From assembly GCA_022414725.1 (NCBI GenBank), contig CM039462.1, forward strand, positions 12,074,116 to 12,138,115: DNA of 64,000 nucleotides, read 5' to 3'. This document shows, one piece after another, positions 10,541-21,500 of the stretch. How positions within the stretch are numbered: position 1 is the first letter of the stretch; each line of letters opens with the position of its first letter. A model generated the notes under the pieces. The model was not told the origin of the DNA, made no database searches, and saw only the letters and a program-made list of their open reading frames with translations. The position numbers and the translations under genes are program-made. The DNA comes from Microglena sp. YARC (Eukaryota; Chlorophyta; Chlorophyceae; Chlamydomonadales; Chlamydomonadaceae).

Positions 10541-11345
10541 ATTACCTAAGCGGCCCTCGACTCTAATGATCTATTGGGTAGCTTTGCCAATGTACTGCTA
10601 AGTACTGTCTCTATGTTCAGTTTCTATCACTGTAACTTTTCTTCTACGTGAGAATCGCTAAGTTCAATAACCACTGTAGCACAAACTTAGGTCCCCCGAC
10701 GAAAACATGTTTGGGGTTCAGTTCAGAAGTGCTTTTTCTCCCTTTGTTATGTATTTTTAAATTGAGCGACCCCAATGCGACACACTGCCCCCCAAACCTG
10801 TGAAGCGCGAAGTTCTCATAGATCCTGCCTAGCGCCAGGTGTACAATCACCAAGTACTTTGGGCAGACAAGGTGAGAAAAGTGATTTGTACGCGTTTACA
10901 TTTTCCTGCTAATAATGTTTTTTACTGCCGAAGACGGCGAGCGGCCCAATTGCTGGCTGAAGCTATGTAACCAAGTTCAAGTTCACGTTCAAGGTGATAA
11001 TCACAAAATAATGTACTACCAAGTACCACCTCAGTGTCCTGTTTTTTGGCGGAGCCCCCTCGACAAGGGGGCGGGAGCTCCCAGGGTTACCCCGTTGTCC
11101 GTTTGTCCGTGCGACCGCAAAATTGAAGCCTGACAGGTCAGCCAACTGTCTCACAACTTACCGGCTTCAGTCAGCTCCAGTCCGTTGCCACCTGTCGTTC
11201 TGTAGCCAACACACCCCGCCAATTTTCTGCGTCGCTTGCAACGCTGCATAGGACTTGTTGAAGTACCTAAGCGGCCCTTGACTCCACTGCTTTATCGGGC
11301 AGCTTTGCCGATGTACTGCGAAGTACCGTCTCTATGTTGTAGAGT
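10541..11345 (+). repeat. Diverged duplicated intronic segments after J-domain exon 2
   Basis: The segment at 10541-10620 (TACCTAAGCGGCCCTCGACT...CTCTATGTT) recurs at 11264-11340, and TACTACCAAGTACCACCTCA at 10498-10518 recurs at 11011-11031. The intron therefore contains at least two diverged copies of its own proximal part. At 10945-11000 it also carries a GCTGGCTG..ATGTAACCAAGTTC element that is shared with BAR-gene introns. Confidence 0.65.
10809..10871 (+). pseudogene. Downstream copy of the 3' edge of J-domain exon 2
   Basis: Matches the end of exon 2 from EVLIDPA to the donor AAG/GTGAGA, but GCCCAG has become GCCTAG, an in-frame stop. The alternative donor in exon 2 (CAG/GTACTT) is changed to CAAGTACTT. 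It is a 3'-edge duplicate lying downstream of the real exon. Confidence 0.8.
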
Positions 11346-11788
11346 TCGGAGACAGCATCAATTACGAGGTATTTCCCTTAATTTTAAGACCGTGCCCGGC
11401 CGTGCCAAGATTTTTGTTTTGAGGTTGGGTAGGAATCTTTAGCCTATTTGGCTACCCATTGACTGTAAGCAATACTTCTTTTGCAACCTCGAATAATCGA
11501 AGGTCGGAGAAATCGTAGGCCCCCCCTCTCGTGCCACCCCTCTGGCCCTAGTGTTTATTGATGGCATGTGGATTTTCCTTCCAGGCTTGTATATCAACGT
11601 CATCGGACGAACTAGCGAACTTTAATCGTCCGAAGATTCTTTCTTGGTCGTGCCCGAATCCGATTCATTGTGGATCTTGGTCCTGCATCCGAATCCGAAT
11701 CCTGTATCTTGCATGAAATATATTGAGTCGACCTGGGTACTGAGCTATGAGCGCCGGTACCTCCCCGTATGCATACCAGAGGGGAGGG

Positions 11789-11852
11789 GTGACACGAGGA
11801 GAGAGGCGGTAAGTGAACCTCTCTGATCTATTCTTCAGTCTATCCTTATCAG
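11789..11852. repeat. Rearranged copy of the SAP-gene exon 3/intron border
   Basis: 36 bp at 11817-11852 are identical to 36325-36360, the 3' edge of exon 3 of the SAP gene, in the same + orientation. The preceding ~22 bp (GTGACACGAGGAGAGAGG) match the adjoining intron start but in inverted orientation. The border was therefore copied with one half flipped. Confidence 0.75.
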
Positions 11853-11864
11853 AGAGAGAGGCGT

Positions 11865-12500
11865 TGTGTGGTTAGTGCACGGGAAGCTCGTGGTCAGTGC
11901 ACATGCAAGGTGTGGGAATTGCATGGGCTGCTTGGGAGTAATATAGGGGCTGAGTGTGAGTAATGCAATAGTGCATGGACAGTGTGGGCAGCGTGTGGAA
12001 GGTATATAAGCATTGCATGGGCAATGTGTGAGCACGACATGGACAGCGTGTGGCCAGTGAGAGGGCCTTGCATGGGCCGTGTGTTAGAAATGCATGATCA
12101 GCTCTATGCCTTTGGAATTGCATGGGTAGTGCGTGAGCATTGCATGGGTAGTGTGTGTCATTTGTAGGGTGATATTTCTCTTCTCTTCACCTCTCACTAG
12201 CGAGAATATTACGGAATCGCTTTCAGCGCTAGCTAGCGCTTTTATCGCTATAAGCACTAAAATCCTACTCCCCCCCCCCCCCCTCAGAACCCTAGTCATT
12301 TGTGGGCAGTTCATAGGCAGCGCACTGCGAGTTTGTGAGTAGTGCCTGGTCAGTGAGCATGCAGCGCATGAGTTATGTATGTGTTGTGCATGGCCAGTGG
12401 GTTGGTAGTTCAGTGTGTCTGAGAAGAGTATGCTTTGTTCTTGGCTTGTGCTTATTGCACAAGAGCATGCATGATCAATGCATGGTCGGTTTGATCATGG
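11865..12500. repeat. Degenerate GCATGGGCAGTGTGTGAG minisatellite
   Basis: Motifs like TGCATGGGCAGTGTGTGAGC recur at irregular spacing with many substitutions. The series is interrupted at about 12165-12300 by unrelated sequence that contains a C run. No gene is supported here. Confidence 0.6.
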
Positions 12501-12829
12501 TTGGGTGTCGTAGATTTCACCTAGATTTCTCCTGCTAGCAAACACTAAGCCTCAAGGCCGATCGACCGTGCGATTCAAACCAGGTTCTGGTGTGATTGAA
12601 AAGAATACACAGAGCAGCAGCATAGAATTGCTAATGACTAAAATTTGAACCTTGGGGGGTGTTACAGCAGTACACTGTATGGTATAGAAGTGAGCCCCGC
12701 CACAATGTTGGCGGACGGCCCTAGTGCCAGGGGCTCCCTGTTTTGGCCCAGGCGCCAGGCTACACCAGAATTGGCAGGACCCATCCGCCAAAGTTTTCGT
12801 CCTTTTCTCAGGCTCATACGGTAATATAA

Positions 12830-13456
12830 TTACATTAGTCCTAGGCGCTTCGCGAGCAACGCAGAAAATTGGCGAAGAGTGCTGGCTAAAAAAAGGAGTG
12901 ACAAGTGGCACTGGATGACAGAAATGAGCAGTGGATCGAAACCAGGGTTTGCGACAAGGCCAAGGGCTTCCGGCTTTTCATAGCAGCTCCCTGAGCTGGC
13001 CACTGGGCTGCACCAAACTACCGTACCATATTTCAGTAGTTCTGGAAAGCTGAATATGCCAGCTTCAAGGTGCTTGAGGTTGCGCCAGGTTTGGCTGAGT
13101 AGCCAGTCTGGGAAACTGCATAGAAGCTGCTACTCGTAGCTAAAAAGAAAAACACCAACAATGCAGCCACCTGGACAAGTATAATCCGCATAGTTGGCTC
13201 CCTGGTTTCCATAGGTACGGTACGGGGGGGCTTGGCGTTGGAAGATGGTGAGCAGCCCAGAGTTGGCTGGAAAAACATGTTACAATCCAGTCCAATCCAG
13301 CCACATAGACTACATGGATATGCGGCAGGACCAGGTTGAAATATAACAATGTGATGGCACACACACAAATCAGCCCACACCACCACCCACCAGGATCATT
13401 TTGAAACCAGGACCAGGTTGTCAGGTTGACACAGAAGAATGTGGTGACACACACAC
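12830..13456. repeat. Dispersed repeat family A, copy 1 (left part)
   Basis: It shares long blocks with 21875-22340: the GGGCTTCCG..CCATAGCAGCT block, CTGAATATGCCAGCTTCAAG, AGCAGCCCAGAGTTGGCTGG and the GACCAGGTTGAAA..ACACACACAAATC tail. A shorter relative lies at about 4490-4600. The copy is cut at 13456 by the LTR element, and CACACAAATCCCCC..TTTTGAACCCAGGACCAGG resumes at 17702. No protein is supported. Confidence 0.75.
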
Positions 13457-13700
13457 TTTAGCTTTCCGGAGCGTTATGTCGTAAGCACTGACACAGGGAA
13501 TGGACTAGGGCGTATGCTTACAATCGTGCTAGCATGTCAGGCGACATGGCAGGTATACGAAGAGAAAGCCGACAGTACCTCAGGGTACTGCCGCCGGTAG
13601 GTGCTGGCCCTATCGGGCAGAGGCACTACAATGGAAGCTTCCAGGCAGAGGGCCTGGCGCACTAAGACACTCTAGCTGGACCGGGAGAACCGGTCTATAA
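13457..13700 (-). repeat. LTR of element 1 (3' LTR)
   Basis: Runs from TTTAGCTTTCCGGAG to ACCGGTCTATAA on +. It matches 17463-17701 with a few substitutions and a small indel (GGGCAGAGGCACTACAATGG versus GGGCAGATACAATGG). The ends lack a clean TG...CA, so they may be off by one or two bases. Confidence 0.8.
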
Positions 13701-14954
13701 CATCCCCCCCAATTCCGTGTATTCTTCATTCAGAAGAATTCATGGAATTTAGGAGGTTCAAAGTAAAAAGGGAAGTCTAGAGTGTAAAATATTCAGACTA
13801 CGTAATAATGTGATTACCAAGCATGGGGCCGAGCTTGGAAGGTAGTCACAGTAGGAGGAGAGCTCAGATGTACATGTTGAGGTAGAGAGCAAGAGGGGAA
13901 TCCTGGTCAAGGATAAAGGTGCACTTCAGGCAAGATATATTTAACATGGACTGGATTCCAGCTTGATAGCTGCCAGGAAGGGTGGTCTGGTCATGCTAGG
14001 ATATCAAGCTAGGATATCGTGCTAAGATATCAAACTGCAGGAGGGCGCTGGGGTGAACTCCTAAGAGCTGCAGGAAGCTGCAGGATTAATCAAGATAAAT
14101 CTAGATAAGACTGGATTCCAGCTTTGGAGCTGCCAGGAAGGTGCAGACAAAGGCCTTGTCAACTAAGAGACCTGGATTTCAACTTGTGTGGTTGCCAGGA
14201 ATCAGAACGAAGAGAAATACATAAGGTCAGCATACTATTCCCCCCATAATTTGGGAGCTCTTAATGAATCCGCAAATTACGGTGACATTATGAGAAATAA
14301 CTTAAGGTAGACATCCCCCGCAAGCTCATCACTATCAGTCCAGATGGATGGATATGACGAGGTACTTCCAGTATCAGTTATAAGATATAAGGAGGTTTGT
14401 TTGACAGTAAATATAAATGTCTTCCAGATGGGAGGTACATGCTGAGAAATCAGATTGAAAACAGCATGTCACTAGAGGTGCCAGAGGTGGCAAGAAAACT
14501 TAGTCAAACTGCTGTGTTAGTACATGGCAGGACGGGATTTAAATTCCTAGAGTGTTCATTCTATTAAAAAAAATGACAAGCAGGTCATGGGGCTCACACG
14601 AAAAAAACAGGTGCTGGGAAGTCATCCAGGGTTGGTAGCCTGGATGCCATGTTGCTGGGAGCTGGTGAGAAGTTAAAGGGCTTGTAGGGCCTGCTGGGGG
14701 ACTGCAGGTCATTTGCGTACATCTAGGGAGCTGCTGGGTAGGTAGGAATTGTTGGGAGGAAAGGTGCAGACCAGGATGGCTGCAGATTAGGGAAGCTGTC
14801 TATCATGGTGGCTGCAGATCAGTTCAAAGACAATTATGTGACATGCAGATTTAATTCAGGAAGCGAGGGTATCGCTCATTTTCTGGGGATCTGCATGTGA
14901 ATGAAGGTCAATGTAATGGTTGGTCATTGCGTGGTGAGTGCACATGAAACAGCG

Positions 14955-15490
14955 GTCCTGCGACCAGATCAGATCAGTTTGAAGTCAGATCATAATACTC
15001 AGATCAGTGCAGCATGAGTGTATTAGATCAATGTATTCCCCCCGTGCAGCGAGCGTACCGCTCGCTCACAGCATGGGCAATACACTAATGCATTGCAGTA
15101 CATCTAGGCACATGTCAGTGAGTATCAGTGAGTGGCGGCACCATTGTACATCTGTACGTCAGTACATTTGTGCAATGGTGCATATACATACATTAGTACA
15201 TGAGAATGCACCATGATCAGATCATAACAGTTTACCAGGTCAGAGCAGATCATTACTACATTAGTCACCTCAAAGGTCAGTGCACAAATGCATATATGAT
15301 AATGATCAGTCATGATTGCGTCAGATCAGAGCAACAATATACAGATCAGTGATCAGAGTGGTACATCTCTCAGGGCACGTCAGATCATTGCCTTCTACAA
15401 ATCATACATATCAGATCCGATCAACGTTATGAGGATTAGTCACTCAGATCAGTACAGATACTCAATGGGGAAGGTACTAGATCATTATAT
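14955..15490. repeat. GATC-dense non-coding segment of LTR element 1
   Basis: CAGATCA/TGATCAGA-type words recur more than fifteen times in about 530 bp, far above the surroundings, in AT-rich sequence with no open frame. They are not in a fixed-period tandem array. The segment lies between the gag-like ORF and the 3' LTR. Confidence 0.6.
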
Positions 15491-15534
15491 TCCCATTCAA
15501 TATCCCTCCCCTTCTCTCTAGATAAAGTCAGCAT

Positions 15535-16650
15535 TTACCCAATGCCCACAGGGAGGCGCAGAGCCTTGTAGTTCCTATTGTAGTAGGAAGGGTAGGGCAG
15601 GGACAGCATGGTGCGGAGGGCAGATGTGGTGAAGATGTGGGTGTGCGTGGATGTGATAGTGCAAAGCTCAGCGGTGTTGGCACAAGTCTGGTGCCTGGCG
15701 CATTCAGGGGGAACACGTTGTTGGATAGGTGTGTGATCCAAATCAGTTAAGATTAATGTGTTCATCATGTCACTTGTGTGGATGACAGGAATGACAGTAA
15801 TGGTGTCTTGCTGAATGGGGCAGGATGAGATCACAGTGGCAGATGGTTCTGTCGTGGACGTGGATGTGGGGTTGGTGTTCAGATCCCCCGCATGCAATAA
15901 GTCAAACCCAGTTGGTGTAGTGTTTGCATGCTCAGTGAGTGTGGGTGTGTCATCACGTGTACTGGATGCACTTGCATATGCACTAAGGTTCCCCCCATGC
16001 AGGTGGGCATTAGCAGGATCTGAAGGTGCATGTGTTGTTGGGACAGAGTGAGCAGATGTGGACATGCAGTCATCATCAGTGTGTGCAGACGGGGCCGGGG
16101 CCATGTGTGGGATGGTGGCATATTTAAATGCGACGGTTGGGGCTACAACTGCTAGGGCAGGTACTATGGCAGTGTACATAGGACGTTCCCCTACATGCAA
16201 GTGAGCAAATCCATCACCTAACTGTGGGTGGAAAGGGGCAGGTGGTTCATAGGTGATATCCCTGGTGCTGTCATTTGCATGAGTATAGAAGTGTTTCTTA
16301 CTACGCACAGTTGGTACCAGTCTAGTCTGAATGGGACCAAGGGCAGGTCCATGACACGTTGGTGGCACGGGGGAAGGTGCTGGATCATTATCATCATCAT
16401 TATCAATATCCTCCCCATCATTGAGAGCACAGTCTGTGAGAGGACAGGGAGCAGCATACTGTGATCTATAAGACATCATCAAGGCTACAGTAGCGGGCAC
16501 AGCGGTGCAAGCAAGAGCAATAGTCGGGACAGGCAGATGAGGTGCGGTCATGGCAGGGCTGAGCTTTTCAAAGTACCATCTGAGGTTGCGCAGTAATTCT
16601 GCCGCAACATTGGTGTGCGCGGCAAAGATTCGAGCAAGGGTGGGAGACAA
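15535..16650 (-). CDS. Gag-like / unknown 371-aa protein of LTR element 1
   Basis: A 371-codon frame, long for this window. The product is rich in Thr, Ala, Pro and Ser, with an acidic run (DGEDIDNDDDNDPA) near residue 105. A weak internal repeat occurs three times: AHLHVGERPMY, AHLHGGNLSAY and DLLHAGDLNTN. I see no zinc knuckle, protease DTG or RT motif, so gag is inferred only from position inside an LTR element. The first ATG may not be the real start, because a related frame (16659-16943) lies immediately upstream. Confidence 0.5.
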   Translation of the reverse strand: MSPTLARIFAAHTNVAAELLRNLRWYFEKLSPAMTAPHLPVPTIALACTAVPATVALMMSYRSQYAAPCPLTDCALNDGEDIDNDDDNDPAPSPVPPTCHGPALGPIQTRLVPTVRSKKHFYTHANDSTRDITYEPPAPFHPQLGDGFAHLHVGERPMYTAIVPALAVVAPTVAFKYATIPHMAPAPSAHTDDDCMSTSAHSVPTTHAPSDPANAHLHGGNLSAYASASSTRDDTPTLTEHANTTPTGFDLLHAGDLNTNPTSTSTTEPSATVISSCPIQQDTITVIPVIHTSDMMNTLILTDLDHTPIQQRVPPECARHQTCANTAELCTITSTHTHIFTTSALRTMLSLPYPSYYNRNYKALRLPVGIG

Positions 16651-16658
16651 GGAGTTGA

Positions 16659-16943
16659 CTACAAACCTAAATGCAATTGCGTTGGCATAGCGGCATATTC
16701 TCGCATGGGGAAATCCTCTCTGTCGGGGTAAAGATCATCATCATCGGGAGATAGGGGCTCTTGGTCCGGGCGCCAATCAAGCATAGCGTCCTCGTTGATG
16801 AACTTGCTATAAGGCGCTGTGGCGATTTCATGACAGATAATTGAGTACCACTCACCGAAATCTTTGCCCGGCTCATAGATGTTGAATTGAGCAGGCGCAA
16901 TCTCGCTCAACCTCAAAGGTTCAGGATAGGGCCACAACATCAA
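16659..16943 (-). CDS. Upstream frame of the LTR element 1 gag-like gene
   Basis: 94 codons with the segment FNIYEPGKDFGEWYSIICHE and an acidic DDDDLYPDRED stretch. It ends 9 bp before the 371-aa frame starts. The two may once have been one polyprotein, now split by a stop or frameshift. Another minus frame at 17120-17437 (CNRLERIKSVILSVDPELPR...) starts just inside the 5' LTR and may be the original N-terminus. No family is recognised. Confidence 0.4.
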   Translation of the reverse strand: MMLWPYPEPLRLSEIAPAQFNIYEPGKDFGEWYSIICHEIATAPYSKFINEDAMLDWRPDQEPLSPDDDDLYPDREDFPMREYAAMPTQLHLGL

Positions 16944-17164
16944 GAAGGTGATATTTCGCAGGTTTTGTTGGCTCTATCAAAAATCATGAAGGTGGAGATG
17001 TTGATGTCCACACTGATGGTCAAGAGGTTCCCCCCATTCCGGCAGCGGATGCTAAGCAGCGCCGGAATTGGAGAAGTCAGAGTGTTGATCGAGAGGGTTG
17101 GCTTACGAGGCCGACGGGGTTAAGGAGATGGTGGGAAGGTAGGAGAGGGGAACTGATGGGTAGA

Positions 17165-17290
17165 CGCAGTGGGGGGGGGGTTGGTTGTTGCGGGGGCAAC
17201 GTGCTGGTGTGTCCAGCGGGGTCTTGGGTAGACGCTGTGGGGGGTTGGTTGTTGCGGGGGCAACGTGCTGGTGTGTCCAGCGGGGGCCTG
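17165..17290. repeat. Tandem duplication inside LTR element 1
   Basis: GGGTTGGTTGTTGCGGGGGC followed by AACGTGCTGGTGTGTCCAGC occurs twice in a row with GTCTTGGGTAGACGCTGTG between. It falls in the gag-like leader and adds a Pro/Thr-rich repeat to that frame. Confidence 0.8.
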
Positions 17291-17462
17291 AGCGATCAGA
17301 AGTGTTTCTGGGCCTGAGATCCTTTTTCTTCGGTTGTTGAGCCAGCAACGATAGAAGACACTGCAGATGCGCGGGAGCTCGGGATCTACGGACAGTATAA
17401 CAGACTTGATGCGCTCAAGTCTGTTGCAGTGGAACACGGGGCGGCAGTGATGAGCGATAACC

Positions 17463-17701
17463 TTTAGCTTTCCGGAGTGTTATGTCGTAAGCACTGACAC
17501 AGGGAATGGACAAGGGCGTATGCTTACAATCGTGCTAGCATGTCAAGCGACATGGCAGGTATAAGAAGAGAAAGCCGACAGAACCTCAGGGTACTGCCGC
17601 TGGTAGGTGCTGGCCCTATCGGGCAGATACAATGGAAGCTTCCAGGCAGGGGGCCTGGCACAATAAGACACTCTAGCTGGACCGGGAGAACCGGTCTATA
17701 A
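17463..17701 (-). repeat. LTR of element 1 (5' LTR)
   Basis: Direct repeat of 13457-13700. It is followed by CACACAAATCCCCC, which continues dispersed repeat family A, so the element boundary is visible on this side. Confidence 0.8.
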
Positions 17702-17863
17702 CACACACAAATCCCCCCCCCCCCCCCCCCCTCAAAACACAAAGGGACATTTTGAACCCAGGACCAGGTTGTCCACGTAGGAATGAGGGCCCTTGGACTC
17801 TTGAACAGACACAGCTGGCCAGGTCGGTACCAGGCGGAGAGGTACATTCATGTAAATGATAGT

Positions 17864-17879
17864 GGTGTTCAAAAACACC
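17864..17879 (-). terminator. Histone 3' stem-loop of the H4 gene
   Basis: On the minus strand GGTGTT-TTTG-AACACC forms a 6-bp stem with a 4-nt loop, 41 nt after the H4 stop. This matches the histone mRNA 3' processing element bound by SLBP in animals and also present in green algae. It implies that the H4 mRNA is replication-dependent and not polyadenylated. Confidence 0.9.
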
Positions 17880-17920
17880 GGTTGTTGGGGTGCAAGACAA
17901 TTGCTGCATGATGGGCTTGA

Positions 17921-18944
<1,024 letters not shown>

Positions 18945-18983
18945 ATCAACTAGCCTGGCTCCAGGAATCATGACAACCAAAAC

Positions 18984-18999
18984 GGTGTTTCTTAACACC
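18984..18999 (+). terminator. Histone 3' stem-loop of the H3 gene
   Basis: GGTGTT-TCTT-AACACC: 6-bp stem, 4-nt loop, 39 nt after the H3 stop. Flanks CCAAAAC and ACC match the consensus flanks of histone 3' elements. Spacing is nearly the same as for H4 (41 nt). Confidence 0.93.
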
Positions 19000-19001
19000 A
19001 C

Positions 19002-19078
19002 CTTTCTCAACCCGACATAAGATTCATGTATGCCCAAGCCTTTCTCAACCAGACATATGATTCATGTATGCCCAAGCC
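19002..19078. repeat. 39-bp tandem duplication downstream of H3
   Basis: CCTTTCTCAACCCGACATAA then GATTCATGTATGCCCAAG is repeated once with two changes, just past the H3 stem-loop where transcripts should end. Confidence 0.75.
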
Positions 19079-19187
19079 TCCAAAGTTTACCTATGCCGAT
19101 CGATTTGTTCTGAGAAAGGGGCTACCGCATAATGTCATGAAGTTATGGAGATGTTTCGAGGCATTTTCAGGTCATTCTGAGCATCTG

Positions 19188-19192
19188 ATTGT

Positions 19193-19239
<47 letters not shown>

Positions 19240-19242
19240 GGG
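19188..19242. repeat. (GT)n followed by poly-G
   Basis: TGTGTGTG run joined to an 18-base G run. The same CA/TG-plus-homopolymer combination recurs throughout the window. Confidence 0.9.
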
Positions 19243-19244
19243 AT

Positions 19245-19900
19245 CAGGTTGTTTGCTATCTTCGTACTCATACCTCCAAATAGTAGGGGGGGCCCTGGCG
19301 GGTCCCCTGGAGGTCGGCCCCGGGGGTGGGGTAAGGAACACGATGGCTTCTGGGTTTGTAGTTCAGTTGTCTTTAAATGCTACATTTGTTGTTGGATGTT
19401 GAAAATATGACAAAGTTGTCCACGTGGGTATGCCAAGGTGAAACGATGTGCAGCGAGACACATTTGCTAATTGCAATTGCCAACAACTTGATTGTTTTGA
19501 AGATTTAACGTATGTTATGTTTTATGTCTGGGCTTGGCATCCAATCGTATGCTTGTACTTGGAGAACTGTGGGAGAGCCGTCATGTATATTTCATTTATT
19601 GCAGCAGGTGTGTGAAAGCAGTTGAGGCGGATGCCTTCTTTCTTGGGCTGTTTCTGATGGATGTGGAACACGGCTTCCGTGTATCTACGATGAGAGCTTG
19701 TTAGTCAGCTGTTGTGTTGGACATGCTCCAGGTCCCTAGATTGAGTCCACAGGACAGGAGGGAAACGACAAATGAAAACACCGCGTCTACAGTCCGCAAC
19801 CCTCAGATCCGGACGCGAGTAAGTGCTCTCCGGGGCAAGCTGTCGACAGCAGGCTGGTTCCCAAAGTGCACCATTCCGCAGGTACAGCAACTCCCAACTT
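19245..19900. other. No supported gene
   Basis: Unique-looking sequence without convincing exons; open frames are short and unrecognised. Confidence 0.4.
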
Positions 19901-19904
19901 CCCA

Positions 19905-20190
19905 AGGAAGTTGAGAAGCGAAGTTGCTCTTCGACCATTGGAGTTGCTTTGCGGATATTGAACTTGCTTTCAGACTATTCAAACTGCTTTGCGACTATTG
20001 GACGTGCAAGGCTTTGCATGAACTGGTGTTGCAACTATTCAACTTGCTTCGCGAATTCAACGCATGACAGAACAGACTACCATGCAAGGTACATGGGTGG
20101 GCAAACAATTCGCAGAGAAGTTTTGGCGCGATGTTGCGTATCAGCGTATTGGACTTGCGACCATGCAAACTGCTTTGCAAGTACTAAGCT
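19905..20190. repeat. Degenerate 20-23 bp minisatellite
   Basis: Variants of TTGCTTTGCGACTATTGGA recur about eight times between 19905 and 20060, then again at about 20140-20190. The repeat keeps a frame open on + but gives a Cys/Asn-rich product with no sign of selection. Confidence 0.65.
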
Positions 20191-20262
20191 GCAAAACTTG
20201 CGTATACCGGGATAGCAACTGTTCATCCAGGGCAGGGAAGTTAATAAGTCGCAAGCAACAAG

Positions 20263-20511
20263 GTGAAGAAGAACCATCCCCCGGTCCCCAGACTGCCCCC
20301 AGCCCCCTCAACTGTTCCGGCCCTTGGTGATGTGCGCAGCAGACTACTTGCCGATGCTTTGAAGTGGAGCCAGACCCCCAGCACCAAGGATGGGCTCAAG
20401 TGCACCAACACCCCACTACAGCGCCTCTTGTATGCCGAGTTCTTCTGGAAGTACATGGCTGCCCTCTGGAAGTTGAAGCATGGCCCAGAGCTTTTCAATT
20501 CCGCTTTATAA
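20263..20511 (+). CDS. Possible terminal exon, unknown protein
   Basis: The frame ends ...RSRLLADALKWSQ, LQRLLYAEFFWKYMAALWKL, KHGPELFNSAL and stop. The C-terminal ~60 residues look like ordinary globular or helical protein (Trp, Tyr, Phe-rich amphipathic helix), unlike the low-complexity frames around it. The frame is open upstream of the ATG to about 20240, where an AG (CAACAAG) could be an acceptor. I do not recognise the family and found no partner exon. Confidence 0.35.
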   Translation: MKKNHPPVPRLPPAPSTVPALGDVRSRLLADALKWSQTPSTKDGLKCTNTPLQRLLYAEFFWKYMAALWKLKHGPELFNSAL

Positions 20512-20519
20512 ACCGATCG

Positions 20520-21340
20520 CTAGTTTTGACCCCGTTTCGGTGAAAACATCGCTGTACATGTGTACGCAACAAGTCAAATAATAGTAACAAGCAGTCCTTT
20601 TAAACTGGTTGCATCTCATATTCTCATGATGCAGATTTTTGAGCCCCCCCTGAGCAAGCCTAGTCCCCATCACTCCATCAGCGTTGTCCAGGACGTTGCG
20701 TCATCACACGCAATGTTGAAGAGTCTGTTGCGTCGCATGACGCAAGGTCTGGGTCCAGTGACCAGAAGGGAGGGTTCTTTACGTTGCAGGATTGGTTACA
20801 ATTGGTTGCGTCTCAGGCAGCAGAACTGGGGGGTCCTCCTGAAATACCTTGGTCTCCATCACTATGGTATGCTCGTCTGCCATGGTCACCACTATTCAGG
20901 TACTGGTGCACGTTTGAATGGAGTGGGCCGGTGTCTCCCGGCCGCCGACCCTAAGTGCACCTACTCGTTTTAAGAGTGGCAACACCATTCGAACTGAATC
21001 CTCGGGATCGTTGGTTTGTGTCGGGAGACCCACCTACTGGAGTCCTGGGTTGAATTTCCTTTCTTAATATAAATACATATCCAGAATAATGGATTTATGA
21101 TTGGCGTTGATTACAGGTACTTACTTTCACGTTTCACGGCATAAGTCTCCCTTGACTCCGTCAAGCCGAGGGCACATTTGGAGTCCAGTAGGGCACCAGG
21201 CAAATTTAATCATCATCAATCATGTTTACATTTTTCATAGTAATTTATTTTACTGCCGAAGACGGGTAACAGTCTAAGTGCCGGCTTTAGCCATGTAATC
21301 AAATTCAATTTCTTCACACCACCAATGGTTTGACAATTTG
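20520..21340. other. No supported gene
   Basis: A frame at 20560-20973 (+) is open, but its composition is unremarkable and it has no recognisable motif or supporting splice sites. At about 21245-21320 there is a copy of the ACTGCCGAAGACGG..ATGTAA.CAA element also seen in the J-domain intron at 10921-10985. Confidence 0.4.
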
Positions 21341-21344
21341 CAGA

Positions 21345-21500
21345 CAATATGAACAGGGACCGGCAAATCATATGGTGCTGACCAAAGGCGGGAATGATAT
21401 CATATGATATCATCCAAATTGCATCATATGATAGTGCATGCATATGGAAACTTAAGCTTGGGCAGACTGCCATCATCATATGATATCATTGTATGATGAC
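21345..21500 (-). repeat. Palindromic ATATGATATCATAT element, copy 1
   Basis: Contains AGGGACCGGCAAATCATATG, then GACCAAAGGCGGGAATGATA and repeated ATATGATATCATAT palindromes. It is the reverse-strand version of the element at 25770-25965, sharing the terminus CCGGTCCCT and the CCTTTGGTCA word. Confidence 0.75.

Larger units (their letters stand above)
13457..17701 (-). mobile_element. LTR retrotransposon 1, non-autonomous, gag-like only
   Basis: Two near-identical direct repeats of about 240 bp (13457-13700 and 17463-17701) bracket 3.76 kb. The element sits inside repeat family A and is flanked by CACAC on both sides, a plausible 5-bp target duplication in a CA-rich site. Coding frames are on the minus strand, so the right repeat is the 5' LTR. 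I find no reverse transcriptase, integrase or RNase H motif in any frame. The 13.7-15.5 kb part is non-coding, so the element is probably mobilised in trans, or is a decayed copy. Confidence 0.75.

Noticed and set aside
20560..20973. 137-codon frame downstream of the 20.3-kb exon
   Set aside because: Unremarkable composition, no motif and no splice support; similar random frames occur elsewhere in the window.
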